Source of the DNA: Smittia aterrima
Taxonomy: Eukaryota; Arthropoda; Insecta; Diptera; Chironomidae
Assembly (NCBI GenBank): GCA_033063855.1
Contig: CP093829.1
Location: 6,458,243 to 6,522,242, forward strand
Direction of reading: 5' to 3'
Length of the DNA: 64,000 nt
Of the stretch, positions 35,622-48,800 are shown one piece after another. Made by a program: the position numbers and the translations under genes. Below the pieces are notes generated by a model. It was not told the DNA's origin. It worked only from the letters and a program-made list of their open reading frames with translations, and made no database searches. Position 1 is the stretch's first letter. Each line of letters opens with the position of its first letter.

Positions 35622-37093
35622 ATGTCGAAATTGAAGGAAAAAAAAGTTGGCGAAACAAGCAAATCTTTGAATGATTCATCTCGCAGCAAGGAACCAGAAG
35701 TATTGAGCTCAGAATGGTTGCTAAACATAATGAAGCTATCTCATCAAGAAATAAAAGAAATGCTAATTGAGAAGACGAAATATCTTGATCAACTTAAAGC
35801 ACAACACGTGGCTGATCATCAAAACTTGTCGGCTCTGTCAGAAAGCAACGCTCATTTGCAGGTTAAAATGTTGGAAGAAAATGTCAAACTAGAAGAAGCT
35901 GTTTCGAATAGTTTAGAGATCCCTAATGATATTCGAAGTGAATTCAACAACTGCGTCGATGAGTTCAATGATTTGCAGGATACAGTACCTGAAGTTCGCA
36001 AGCAATGCAAAAAGATAGTTAAAATGTACAACGAATACAAGAAGAAATTGAACGAGAAACAAAATGCTGATGATGCTGAATGTGAGTTAATGCTCCTCTA
36101 AAAAAAACGAGGATTTTTAAACGATACTTTTTCTTTAGGCGCTGAATTGGATAAGAAAATCAAAGCTAGCGAGCAAGCTATCGAAGGACTAAAGCAGACA
36201 TTAATAGCTAAGAAAGAAATTGTTGATCAGAAGAAAGCACTTCTGCAAGAGACGATTGAAAATCAACAGAAGTTAACCTCGAAAATGGAGGAAAGTAACA
36301 AAGATGAGGTCATTTGAACGAGGTAAATGCTGCAATTAAAGAGAAGGAAAAGAAACTTGAAGAGTTGCAATCTGATGAAACAACAGCTCAGGATTCGGTC
36401 GATATACTGAACCAAAAGATTCAAGAGGCTAACGAAAATAAGCGACAGGCTAACGATAATTTGAATGATGCAAAATCAAGAGTTCAAATTCTCAAGAAGC
36501 AAATTGAGAACAAACGCAACATGGTCGAAACATTGTTGAAGAATAAATTTACGCGAGTCAAGAACCGAATCGACGAAAAAAACGTCAAGCTCGCAAATTT
36601 GTTGCCACAGCGAATTGAAAACGTTGAAAAACTCTCGCATTTGCTTGATCAGACGAAGATCGATCTGACTAAAGAGCAAAATGAAGTCAAATCTATGGAA
36701 CTATTGAGAGCTAAGAAATTGGACAATAAGGAAAAGACGGCCGAAGAGCTCGCTAACATTCAAGCCGAGAACAAGAAGCTGCAAGAGCGAAAGGCAGAAC
36801 TTTCTGAGCAGCTGAAAGCTCTTCAAGAAAAGAGAAAAGCCGCTGAAGAAGCTCACTCGAAGAAAATTGCCGAACTAGACGAAAAGGTCAAGAAACAGAA
36901 GAAACGAATTGAATCACTTCGAGCAATCATTCGATCAAGATCAAGCTTTAATTATTCTTCCGTCGAGTTCAGCTCTTCTGTTTCCTCATCAATGAGTGAC
37001 ACAGGTCCAGTCGAAAAGTTAGAATTGGACCAAGATATCAGTACCGCTGCAAATGGTCCTGCCAAAAAGCAGAAGAAAGATTCCACAAAATAA
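35622..37093 (+). CDS. Coiled-coil protein with an apparent frameshift
   Basis: I do not recognise the family. Exon 35622..36081 (possibly preceded by a mini-exon ATGTCAAAG at 35561-35569 with a 67-nt intron), then 36139..37093. The joined frame is almost wholly helical and charged, about 470 aa, with long heptad runs, and a Ser-rich acidic/basic tail ending KKQKKDSTK (nuclear-signal-like). The frame breaks near 36306-36316: the first part runs into TGA after SNKDE, and the rest continues in another frame from LNEVNAAIKEKEKK. Adding one base there would restore a single frame. Either the assembly lost a base or this is a recent lesion. Codon use and repeat-free sequence on both sides look like a real gene. 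Possible roles include cytoskeletal or kinetochore coiled coils, but that is not demonstrable. Confidence 0.65.
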
Positions 37094-39063
37094 GATAATT
37101 GAATCTTTCGTATTTCAACATTTACGATCTTTCTTATAAAATTTAAATTTCTTTCTCTTGCCCTGTAATGATTAGATTTTAAGAACAATTTATCTGCGAG
37201 TCTTTTGAGTATAATTTATTCGTCCCGGCTTATGAAGCCAAGGAGTGCGATATGGGTTCACTCAAACTGCCCTCATTAACACTATTACTTTATATCCCTC
37301 TGTCAAGTGTAATCACCAGAGCAAAAAGAATTCTTGAGAATAAATTCAATGAAATGCAAAAAGATCAAAAGATAATTTTTCTAGATTACTTTCGCAATCT
37401 TCTTCCTCGCTTTGCGGTGAGCAGCAATTAAAGTCATTGCGGCTTATTACTGAACACGTTTCTCATCCCTTCATGCAATCCACAACGATATTTCACAGCC
37501 ACACACGCGGCTTTATAATACAGAATAAATGTTAATCTCTTGTTTTATTTAGGAAAAGTCTTCTAATTTTATCTCTCAACTTTGTTCTCTTCTCGTGTTT
37601 ATTTGTTTTATGAACGGCAATAACACAACATATGTCAAGACGAAGCAAAAGTTTTCTGAGTGTGATGACAGGAATTTAGATCATTCGCATCGATTTTCTG
37701 CTGGAAAAGAGAAAAGATTTTCACATTTTTGTTTCCAAAATCAAGACAATAATTTCACGGATCAATTCTAACTGATAAGTTATTGCTTCGTTAGTCTGTC
37801 TTAAGTTGTTCGATCGGATGGAACTGGGTTTTTCATTTTCAATAAATAATAAGGAATGTGATTCATATAAATCCGCCATTTTCAAAATGCAATAACTTAG
37901 GCACGTCTCTGTGGATTTAATTGATTTCTTGATTTCTTTTAATATCAAGCTTGTTCATACAAAAATTGTGTTGTATAGTGGAATTTTTGAATATTGTTAT
38001 ATTTTGTTCACTACAGCGCATTAAGTGATTGGCAAATCTATCATGATCTGTACAAAGGAATTTCGACTCTCACGTCTAGCCGTAAAACATTTTCACAAAA
38101 ACCAAGTAAAATTTTTGTGAGTTAATCTTTGCTTTTAAAGATTCTTTAAAGAAAAAATTGATATCTTTCACAAAAACGTTAAATTCGATTTTTTCGTACG
38201 ATCATTTTCGACGCCATTACGCAAGCATAATCGATTTTTCTCGATGTATGTTAATTTAAGGAAAATTAAATCGACAAGATGTAAGCTGAGATATTAAGCT
38301 TACGAATAAATAAAAGATAATACATTTTGGTCCGACTTCTATAATATTTTTTGAATAAGAAACAGCCTTGCATAAATTCTAACGAAAAGCACTGAATTTT
38401 AATCTTTAAAGGTAGTTGATTCATTCTAGAATCAAAATAAATAGTCAAACTTGGTTAAAAACTTATGACTTTTTATCATTTTTCTTTCACTTGTTCTTTC
38501 TAGAATTTAATTTTATTTATGTTTCGATTCTCACAGTAGCATTTCTAAAAAATTACAATTAATCTTAGAATATATCTGTTTTTTTTCTTGTCAGTTGGTG
38601 AACATTTGTTTTCTGAAATTTTCATTGTTAAAGTGTTTATAATAAAAGATATTATTCTTTTTAATGAAACAAGGTCCCAAACCGTCAAATAAAAGTATTT
38701 AATTATTAGTTTTCATAAGATTTTTAGCTCTAAACTGTAAAAAGTTTTGAATTCGAGATTTTTTCGAGTGATTTGGAAAAATCAAGATGGAGAGCCTATC
38801 ACTAATTACGCTGTAGTAAACACAATATGATAAAACTAGAAAAAGGTTATACGCAGAAATACTTTTATTGAAAGTAGCCTGCAATTAAAAAAAAACATCG
38901 ATTGATTTCAAATAAATACTTAAAACCCTAACTACCTTAAAATCACATCTTTAACTGCTTTAATATCAATTAACGTTCTCCAACTTTCAATTCCAATTCC
39001 AACCGTTTTCCAACAGGGTTTCCCAACTTGGAATTGGAAAACCCAATTCCAACGTGTAATTAA
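37094..39063. other. Intergenic, no gene seen
   Basis: About 2 kb of AT-rich sequence. Short minus-strand open frames (37721-37948, 38266-38448, 38699-38884) have no recognisable features. AATTCC-type simple sequence occurs at about 38985-39050. Confidence 0.45.
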
Positions 39064-39640
39064 CATGCCTGCTTGTTGACCGACAAAAAATTTCTGCTGA
39101 CAATCTTTCTTTATTATTTTATTGAGGATATTGTTTTAAATAATTATTACTTGCGAAGGAGGAAGATTATATTCTCTCTTTCCCTCTTACCGCATCTTTC
39201 TTGTGATGCCGCCTGTATCATGCAGGTAATCAGTTTGTAGTATAAGTAAGCCAAGGAATAAGAATAAATATGTTATTATAGATAAGACTGTCGAAGGAGT
39301 AAGAAGTGTTTTGTTTCGTCATGTTCACAGTTAGATGGTTCAAGTGGAGAAGGTTTTCTTTAAAATAAAATCTTCATACTTCATGTTTAGTCTCGCTTTA
39401 GTGATTAAGGGAGTAAGACGTTTAGTTTGTGCTTTCGATTGCGATCCTGTTGTAAAGTAAGTTCAAGTAAATATGTGAAAATTAAAAAAAGGTTATTAAT
39501 GATTTTTTTACAGAAAACATAAAGCAGGCATTGTGAAACGTTTATAAGACTCAGCTGAAGTTCTTAAAAAATTGAAATATTTTTGATTTTTTATTTATGT
39601 ATCTCTGAATTTGTGGGTTCGTTAATTATATTTAAGTGTT
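39064..39640. mobile_element. LTR-like repeat, copy 2
   Basis: Starts with TGTTGACCGACAAAAAATTT and contains a block from 39389 onward that matches 31964-32220. Both contain GGAGTAAGACGTTTA. A TG start, an internal promoter-like AATAAGAATAAAT and the second copy near a BEL/Pao fragment suggest a solo LTR or LTR remnant. The 3' limit is uncertain. Confidence 0.4.
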
Positions 39641-40295
39641 TCAATGAAGTTTGGTACATTAAAAAGCAAGATCACTTTTACTTTCACGCCTCTAAAAATG
39701 GCTTGCAAGAGGTGGATGTTTTTTGACACTCATAGTTTGTTGCGGCTAAAATACCAATCTCAAACAATTAGAAAATTTATTCTCACACAATGGTTGAAGT
39801 GATTTCAGAGATGAATTAAGAAGTTCATTGAGCGTTTTGGATTTAGTGCTGTCGGTCAAACGCGCACGTTCTTGGAAAGCAAATGTGTTTGCAGTTCGCT
39901 GAGATTGGCGATCAAGAGTTTCCCAAAATGATTTATTCAACTCTCTAACCATTGAATTGGATGCACGTCTAAAAGATTGGCTAAGGGAGAAAAGTAAATT
40001 TCAACGCAGAAATCTTTGTTGGAATTAGTTTCCTTTATTTATTGAAAGTTTTCTTCACACGCAAACTTAAAGTTGATAATTAAGTCTATACTGGATGAGT
40101 TAAAGAAAAGAAGTGAAGTCAAACGCTTCACGCAATTCAAGGCTCGATATAATTAAAGGGTAAAATTCCATTTCTACATACTGATAAGATGAAGTTCCTT
40201 TTCGTCTTCTCTGTAACAAAATATAAATATGTTGCAATAACTTCAATTTGCATTCTAATATTTGATTGAGTATCCAACTCAAATTCCATAATTTT

Positions 40296-40927
40296 TTAAT
40301 TGTCTTTTTTATCTTCTAATTTTTCGCCAATACTAAAATCCTGGTCATTATTTAAAATTGTGTATCTTACAATATTGCAATCAAAAGCTGATTCACTTAA
40401 TGCGACATCTTCTAGTTGTTTTTCCCTGATGAAGTTTAGACAATGCTCCGCTGTTGTTTGATGTATTTCCATCGCTTCCCGATCTCCGAAAATTTGTCCG
40501 CAGCCGCAAAAGGCGATTCCGGCATCCAAATCACGATCGACGACTGTTCCGGCTAGAAATATCTCACTTGGGGTTGAGTCCTATTGCCAGCTTTACGAAA
40601 AATGCTTTTTGAGAACTTTGGCGAATGTTTAAACTGTAGAACACATTTATGTTTCAAACTTCTTCCAACAAATTGTTTCACGGAGAGTTTTTCAGGATTT
40701 TTTAAACAAGTCAATTTACCAATCAAGTCAGTAAATGTTAGCCAAGTGGTCACATCTAAAATAAAATTAAAAATGTAAATATTATTTAATAAAAATATTT
40801 TTATTAAGTTTACCTTTGTTGTTTTGAAATTCTTTCAAGTTGTTCCTAACGCCCAAAACTAATTTGCTTTCAAATGCAGCGCGAGGCACTTCTAAGGTGC
40901 ATAAAACATCTGATACATTGGAATCTA
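40296..40927 (-). pseudogene. Minus-strand exon remnants of an unknown gene
   Basis: Three blocks look like exons. Block a (about 40927-40815) reads SNVSDVLCTLEVPRAAFESK and ends at a GTAAAC donor. Block b starts after a good acceptor at about 40757 (DVTTWLTFTDLIGKLT). Block c (about 40550-40296) carries CGCGQIFGDREAMEIHQ, a small cysteine/histidine cluster. Blocks b and c are contiguous but out of frame with each other by one base. An upstream part seems to be replaced by transposon-derived sequence at 40930. I read this as a broken gene, or a poorly resolved one; no family is recognised. Confidence 0.35.
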
Positions 40928-40929
40928 AA

Positions 40930-41190
40930 ACAGAGATGTTCGAAGGAGAAAATGTAATATTTTGTGGAGATTTCAACGAAAACTTTAAAGTTCAAAATCG
41001 CATACGAGTTTTTCTTAAGCATAGATTTAACTTAGATATGATATCGTCACAAAATTCAACAACGGACACAAATACTTGTATTGATGCGGTTTTTGGAAAA
41101 TCATCAACTCACCGTATTCATGTCTTCACATACGAATCATACTTTTCACACCATAAACCACAAATCATTAAAATTTATAGAAAAAACTAA
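40930..41190 (+). pseudogene. Endonuclease/exonuclease/phosphatase domain fragment
   Basis: The frame reads VIFCGDFNENF, then TTDTNTCIDAVF, then SYFSHHKPQIIKI. The order GDFN ... T.....IDxVF ... S.H.P is the C-terminal half of an EEP-fold endonuclease, as found in non-LTR retrotransposons and some Helitron-associated proteins. The N-terminal catalytic part is missing, so it is a transposon-derived fragment. It abuts the minus-strand exon remnants, probably marking an insertion. Confidence 0.6.
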
Positions 41191-41449
41191 CTCGAACTTC
41201 CCAAGAATTTTGATCAAAGAACTTTAAGAATTAGGGAAAAAGTAACTTGCCAAATTATGTATTAATTCAACATTAAAAGTCTTCTAATATTGAGAATAAA
41301 TATTATTTTATTATTTAAAGTATTTAAGGTACAATTTTTAATTAAAAAAATATATTTACCTAGAATGGTTTAGCTCTACCTTCATTGATTTTGTAAATCA
41401 CAATTCAATAATAAATTCTGAACAAAACTTAGTTATTCTACGCCGGTAA

Positions 41450-41640
41450 AAAGTTCCAACCCTCTGGGTAAAGTCCCAACCCTCTGGTCCACCTCGGACC
41501 AGTAAACCCAGTAAAGCCCAACCCCCTGTAACTTATCCAACGGATGAAAAACCCTACAGTAAGTTCGTTACGAACTGCTACTGCCACTTGTTATTCTTAG
41601 AATCGTAAACTTAAATGCATTTTACGATTCAAAGTGCATT
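41450..41640. mobile_element. Second copy of the right end of the 22-kb element
   Basis: The segment CCTGTAAC...GGATGAAAAACCCTACAGTAAGTTCG...CTGCTACTGCCACTTGTTATT matches 22855-22925 almost exactly. The 130-bp repeats and left TIR are absent, so this is a truncated or solo end. It also holds a 7-bp perfect hairpin (CTGGTCC/GGACCAG, 41484-41502) and a 10-bp perfect hairpin (GAATCGTAAA/TTTACGATTC, 41600-41630). Confidence 0.6.
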
Positions 41641-42805
41641 TGTTGTTCTTCGTTCGTAATTTACGACCGACAAAAAATGTTTATGATTTCATGCCGCCTA
41701 TGCGTCCTTTTTCGATCTTCTCAACGTATTTTCTCATGGAAATTTCCACACGTCTCTCGACAAATCGTTCAACGGAAAAGATTCTAATATCAGCGGATTG
41801 ATTGACAATCTCAATCAATCAGAATCGTAAAACCTTTTATTATCGAATTCGTTTGAGCGTGAAACGTTTACTTATCACGCAACGGTTTCGCTGATTGATC
41901 CTTATGTCGAGTGCCTCGACAACGACCATCTCATCAGCTTCCGGATCAATGATATCACTTATTGAGGCTGATTATAGAATTAATATTCTAAATAAGAATT
42001 TAAAAATTCATGAAAGCTTTTCACTTTTGATTTCTAATAAAAACTCCAATTGTTTTATTCTTCAAACTTTTATTTTACTCTTGCACGAAAGATAACAAAA
42101 TTTGAATTTAATCGAAACAGGAAAGTCTTATCGCCTTCCAAATCATGTATTTCTTTTCGACATTTCAGTGAAATGATTTCACAAGTTCAACGGAAGATTG
42201 AATCTCAGTGATTCAGTGATGGATTGGATCATTGGCCGCGGTAATTGCGTATTCGTAAGCATAAAATGTCGTTCATATTATTCAAGCAAAAATTGCTCAT
42301 GGCAACAATCTGAAAAAAATAAATTGAAAATAAATAAAAGTCTTTGTTATAATTTCATTTGAAAAGTTTTCTATCGTCTTTATTCATTAATTGATTAAAC
42401 TTGTTCACTCCTAAATTGGGAAAATGAATTTGGATGTCTAAACAGATTTTTCAGCAACTAAAGTCGTCTTGCAATGAACTGTAATGACAGCTCCTCTACG
42501 TTCGTTTGCTATCGCAATAATAAAATAATTTATCGAATATTCTTTATATATATTTTCTAACGCAATTCGTTACAATAAATAGAGGAATAAGAAACAACAA
42601 GGTAGACAAGGGAAGCGTCGCTTGAAACTGTAGTCGACAAATGTTTGAAATTCGAGAAATTCTCCAATCGTCAAGAACTTAGAATAAACGTTTCTTTCAG
42701 AGTCCAAACCGACCAAGGGAGTTAGAGAGACAGAGAGATTATTTAAGTAATCAAGAAGTAAGAGACTATAAAGTACAAAGTTTGTTCTTGTTGCTTGATG
42801 AGCGT
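41641..42805. other. Intergenic, 3' flank of DIP2
   Basis: No gene seen; the distal part probably includes the DIP2 3'-UTR, since DIP2 ends at 42806 on the minus strand. The open frame at 41895-42095 has no recognisable features. Confidence 0.45.
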
Positions 42806-45800
42806 TTACATGTTGTAGGCAACGTAAATTGGATCGAGTTGATCAGCCAGGAAGCCGTCACGTAAATGCATTCGTTGCTTCTCGCCACGACTGTTGATTG
42901 GTACGACACCTACAAAATAAATTCATTAAATTTAATTGAACGACAGAGGAAAAATAAATGATTCTCTCACCAGGATCAACGACGACAACGACGCCAACAA
43001 TCAGTTGATGTTCTTCAAGAACAGTGCTTGTTACCAATGGCACTAAATCTAATGCTTCAGACTCATTGCCATCGAGCTCTGCGACGACTACAAGCAGATT
43101 TGTCCAAGTGAATGTTGCACATTCAGCGATTTTCTTATGGCAGCGTAGAACAGAATTTTCAATATCGATTGGATGATAATTCATTCCACGAAGAGTAATA
43201 ACTTCATCAAGAGCTCCAACAACATAGACAGCTACGTGTTGTTCAGTCTCTGGACCAGTTCCAGCGGAGCTACAGTTGTTTAATGACGATGATGAAGTCA
43301 TTGTGCCACCAAGTTGATTAGTTCCACTCCCTGTGCTTAGTGATGCTGGAGTTGTTGGAATCGCTCCACCAGTTTGCGTGTACATTTGATCGTAATCTTG
43401 GTCGCCGATTCGAGTTGCAACAGACGTTTCATCAAGAAGTGACACAGCTTGTGAACATTCTGTTCGTCGAAGGAAACCCAAGTAGCCTGTTCTTGCCCAG
43501 TTCTCCGAAGTCGATGAACCTGTGACGAGCTTCGCAGTGAAATGATCGTTGTAATCCGTTTCGTCTCCATATATTGTAAAGTAACCACTTGAGTTATGTG
43601 GCGATTGTACCTTTAAAAAGAAGAATTGGTTAAGCTTTCAATTCTCTGAACAACGATTTGCGTGACTTACCCAAATTTCTCCCAAATGTGATTCACCGCA
43701 TTGACCTTTTGTATCGGGATTAGCGATAATGACTTTAACACCTGGGAGGAGTTTACCGGATTCGACAAGACAAAGTGAAGCTGGCGCACCTCGTTCGACT
43801 AATGCAACTCGATTATTTCGCAAAGCACGGAGATCCACATAAACCTGATTAAATACAAATCGTAAATTAAGAAAGAAAATGAGAAATGAAAAAGACTTAC
43901 GTTAGCGCTTTCGGCTGAACTAGCTCCCTGCACACAAATTGCTGGATTCACTCGACAACCAAAGCTTGTTGAAACGCATCGCATGTTTAGACCGAGAGCT
44001 TGGAAAAGTTTGCAGAATTGTTGAGTCAATTGAACTCGTGGACGTTCCTCTGCAACAACGACGCAGGTTCTGACGCAGGCGAGATTAATATTTCGTGACT
44101 TTAGCGTCTGAATCGAATTGCTTAGGGCTTTAGTGCAAAGTTCGATGATTCCGTAGGAACAGAATGTATCTCTGACTCGATATTGTGAAAGCGTTGATAA
44201 CCAAAGCGAAGGATTCGCTTCAACCTTAAAGAAACATTTTTAAAATATTTATTTCAAGCAATAAGTATCATGCTTACCTCATACGGTGCAATGAGAATGG
44301 AGTGATGGCCACTGTAAACGCTAATCAATGTCCACATGCTAAAGCCAAGTCCACAATATGGATCCAGACAGAGAGCGACGTGTCTTGACGGATAAAGCTC
44401 GCAAGCCAGTTTCAGCGAAGCGCAAAGTGACGACAATGACTTGTGCGTGATTATGACGCCAGAAAGACGTCCACATGTCGACACTGAGAAATCGAGATAA
44501 GCAGTTGACTCGAGAGTAGCGTTTGCGATCGCAGCAAGTTTTCGTTTAGGATTATCGTCAATATCAATGATTGGAGGCCATGTCTTTGCGTCAACAGAAG
44601 TCGCTGCTTCACTTGATTTTAAAAGTTTTATCACGCTCTGAATCGAGAGAATTATAAGTGACTTTGAAACATCGACAATCATTCGAACGGTGGGCAGTGT
44701 GGTGATGAGATTTTGAGCGTGAGGAGGTCGAATGATGACTGGAATGGCGCCAAGATACATACAACCGTAAAAAGCTGCGATCAAGTCAAGACCCGGAGGG
44801 AAAATCAATGCTAAAAGAAAATTTTAATTAGTAATAATCTTGAAGAGATATTTGACGATAACTCACCAACATGATCACCCGGATTAAGCTTTCCACGTTC
44901 TTGAAGTAAAGCTGCAATCTTCTCTGCACGTTTGTGCAGCTCAGAGCAAGTTAGAGTCTTCGCAATGGCACCTTTAGAGTTGAGAAGTGTGTAAAGCACA
45001 TGATCTGGTGACGTGTTGGCTCGCCAGCGGAGAACTCCAGTGATAAGTTGATGCTAAGAGAAAATTCATTAAAATCATTTGCATTCGCTTTGCAAAGTTC
45101 TTTTTCTTACCTTATTATCATCTGAGAATCCTAAATCTCTTCCTTGTGCCGCTGCCAAACGATTGCCTTGCACGAGATTGCCAACCATTACAGAAGCTGG
45201 TCCAACCGAAGTGTCTGCAGATGACGAAGCGGTAGAAGTTCCGCAAAGTTGCAATAATGAGCCTTTTATTCAAAGTTATTTTTCGTTTACGGCCATGGAT
45301 AAAGTGTCGAGTAAATTTTGTGTGGAAAGTTTAAGGAGTAACGTGTGATTTGGTATGACAAGCATTCAGATGTCAAAACATAAATGAAGACGAAGCACAA
45401 GGTGTTTTGTTGTTAGTGGTGAATGTGTTTTATGAGCGTGAGTTTGTGTTTATTCAAGCACGTTGCACCATTTTTGAATTATTTTTCAGGATGATTGTTA
45501 ATTTCGAATTTTGCGCACGCAATCGGTTAAGAAAGAGGGAAGAAAAGAAATGAGAGAAGAAATTAATTGTTATTTTGAAAACAAAACTTTGTTGCTATTG
45601 GTTATGAATTATTTTCTCTACACAGGCGACGAAAATATTTCTTGAAACTTTTTTGAGATCAAATTATTTTCAAGAAACATTTTCACCTCAAACTACGAAC
45701 AGGAAAGCTAGCCAATTGATTTTCGGATCTTATAAAATTATTTTTAGAAATGTTATTTCATTGGGATTAAGGATAATTGATGAGGGTCAGACAACTAAAG

Positions 45801-48800
45801 CAGCAAAATATTGAAAAGTCTCCACAATGTCTACATTTTAAGCTCAACGAAGGATGAAATAAAGAATTGCAAAGCTCAAATTAAGCTTCTCGAGGGAAAT
45901 GGGGAAATTGCTGGCCGTCTTATCCTTTAAGCTTTTAACTCACCTTGATGCAAGTCCCTTGGTTTTGGCAGATTAGTTACGCAAGTGTGAGGACACATCA
46001 AAACGTTGGCAGGATGAAGTGACCCTTCAAGGAATCGACGACGTGCTTCGCATAAATGAATTCCGCCGAGAGGAGTTTTTGGTAGATGGTTCGGCGGAAC
46101 CAGAGCTAGACAGTAAATTCCAACTTGATGAATGGAATCAACTGCTTGCAAGACTCGTGACATCCACTGGAATGACTCTTCTTCACTGCAATCGGGTCTC
46201 TGCTCTGCAATGACGCACACACGTTCGTCACGTAAAACTTTAATTGAAAACACAGCAATTCTGCCGCGATAAATGAATCTCATTGGTTCGACCGCTAGAA
46301 CAGTCGCGATGATGTCATCGGCATTGTGTTTTCTTCCTGTTACAGTCATCAAACCATCTTTTGAGCCGCAAACGAAAACGAGACCTCCAGGTCCTAAGAA
46401 TCCTAACAAACCGCTTCTAACATAAGCTTCATCTCCGACTGGCTTCAGATTCAAATCGACATCCTTTGTCTGAGATGTCATTGTAGCAGTTTGACCCGCT
46501 GGAAGGACTGGTGTCGTGTCAATTAATGGCAGAACTTTGAACGTTGAATTCGAAAGTCCATCGAGTCCATAATATCCATTACCAGTTGATCCTGATGTGA
46601 CACAGATTTCTCCGACCTTAAAAATTGTCACGATAAGCGAATGAAATTTTAACTTTGATGATTTTCTTACCTGATCAGTTTTGCACAAGACCGGTGGGCC
46701 TTCTGGTTGAACGACTATCATGCTTGCTCCTGGCATCACTTGACCGCAATCTTGCAGTGTCAAAGAAGTCAGAGAATCCTCTGAGTCAACTCGAACAACT
46801 CCATGAGACAAAGCTGCCATTGATAGAACTCCACGACCAGTTGTTGCCGTGTTTTGTGAGTTGTAGGCCAAGTTAGTTCGTCCTGGTCGACGCAATGAGA
46901 CTGTAAAGATCTCGGGACTACTTGCGCATGGACAAATTGCATCTGATCGAAGACCTTTCGATGAAAAAGCGCTCAAGAATTGATCGCATGATGATAAACT
47001 CCAAGGATTCGCTCCATCAGCAACCAACAACATTCTCAAGCTCGCTAAGCTGATGTCTTTATGATCTTTCGTTGCCAATAGTCCCCAGTGAAGATCGCGT
47101 GACTTTACGAGACAGCAAGAAGTTCGATACTTTGTGATCAGCTGCATCCACGATGACGGACGGAGTTTCATTAAAGCGTAGGGAATGAAGAGGATGTGCA
47201 TGCCATTTAGAACGCTCGTTAAAACAGCGTGCCAAAGTCCGACTAAAAAAATAATTTTTAAATACAAAAATAAGAGAAAGTTTAAATTCCTCACCTTCTC
47301 GTTTGAAATCGAGAACGCAGACAGTTGTTTCGCCTTCTGTGTAATGACAAGCCATTGTGAGAGCTCGACAGTGTTGCATCATCGATTGTCTTGTTACTGT
47401 GACTCCCATTACCGATCCATCTTTGTCTGTTGTGTATTCGATGTAAGCTGTCGCATCCTCAGTGATTCGAGATGATTGTGGATTATAATCCTTGGGTACT
47501 TTCGGAAGGTGCTCAGTTACGAACCAATGGAGACGAGGCCATCCTTTGAGTTTTGCAACATCGCCCGTTGTTGACTTGGGAAGACCTTTCAGACAAGCTT
47601 CAGACGTTAAAGCGACTTGAACGCCGCAAGACGAAAGAAGGAAGCCAACTTGTTGCGGTGGAGTGTCACTGGTGCTTAGCGGAAGTTCGATTGGAATAGG
47701 CACCAAACCTCTGAACATGCAACCGTACCAGGCCGTGATGAAGTTGAGTGGATCAGCATTGGGATAAACCAATGCTACTCGATCGCCAGGTTTTAATTGA
47801 ATTTGCTCTGGACCTTTGTTGAAGATTTTCGTAGTTAGAGCATGAGCTATCTTCTGAGCTCGTGAAAGAAGTTTTCCGTAAGTCAATGTCGTAGTTAATT
47901 TCCCGTTTGTGTCAAGAACAGTTGCCATTGGGGCTTTGAAACTTGAAGTCCCGTAGCGTTGAAGAGCTGCTTCTAATGTTCTCGGAAGTCCTGAAGTTAT
48001 TACGAGCTGCTCACCCTGAACTGGAGTCATTGTCGATCCTTCTGGTCGAGGAGCATTTGGATCTTTTGGATTAGCAGCAATTTCCAGCTCAATGTCATTG
48101 TCTTCATAAAACTCTGGCAGTGGACGACGTTTCGGTCGTTTCAAAGTATTTAGCAATTGTTGAATCTTTGCTGAGACTTTCCAGCGACCAGCAGTTGACG
48201 TATCGCCGGGCTCAGCTTGATTGAGATTCACATAACGTGTAACACGATCCGCTCCGCGTCGTGTGTTGGCACTGAATTGCGTGATGTCTGGTTGATCTGG
48301 ATGAAAACAAAATAACTTTGTTAGACACAACAAATCACAACGAATTGTTTACTTACTTCTTCCAGCACTAGCTAAGCTTAACTCGCTCATTTCTGTAGCG
48401 TAATCGTAACCTGATGGTGCAACAACTTTCCTTCCATGAGCTGGTGGAGATCCAGCACTTGAAGTATCAGAAGCTTGTGGTGCACTTCGACGATGATCGG
48501 ATTCAGTTTTTGAGCTGATGTGATTTCTAGAAGATGATGGCAGTTTTAGTTGTTCACGGGTCGACACGATATGATCGCGAGGCAGATTATATCCAATGTC
48601 GTTGTCAGGCGTTGGCGCACCTTCGGGGTTTGATTCTTCTGAGGTAGAATCTAAAAGAGAAATGATTATTGTATCGAGTGACATCTACGAGTCGACTGAA
48701 AAGTGTAAGGATTGCAAAAGATTTTTTACCTGAATCATTCTCATCGCCACGCTCAGGACTTCTATTAAATACCGAGGAGCGTTTCGATGGCATAGGAAGG

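Noticed and set aside
39746..39968. Minus-strand frame RASNSMVRELNKSFWETLD with an upstream acceptor TTTTAG
   Set aside because: Could be a terminal exon, possibly tektin-like, but no partner exon or family match can be shown.
45079..45348. Plus-strand 89-aa frame in DIP2
   Set aside because: Antisense shadow of DIP2 exon 7 (minus-strand exon 45111..45262).
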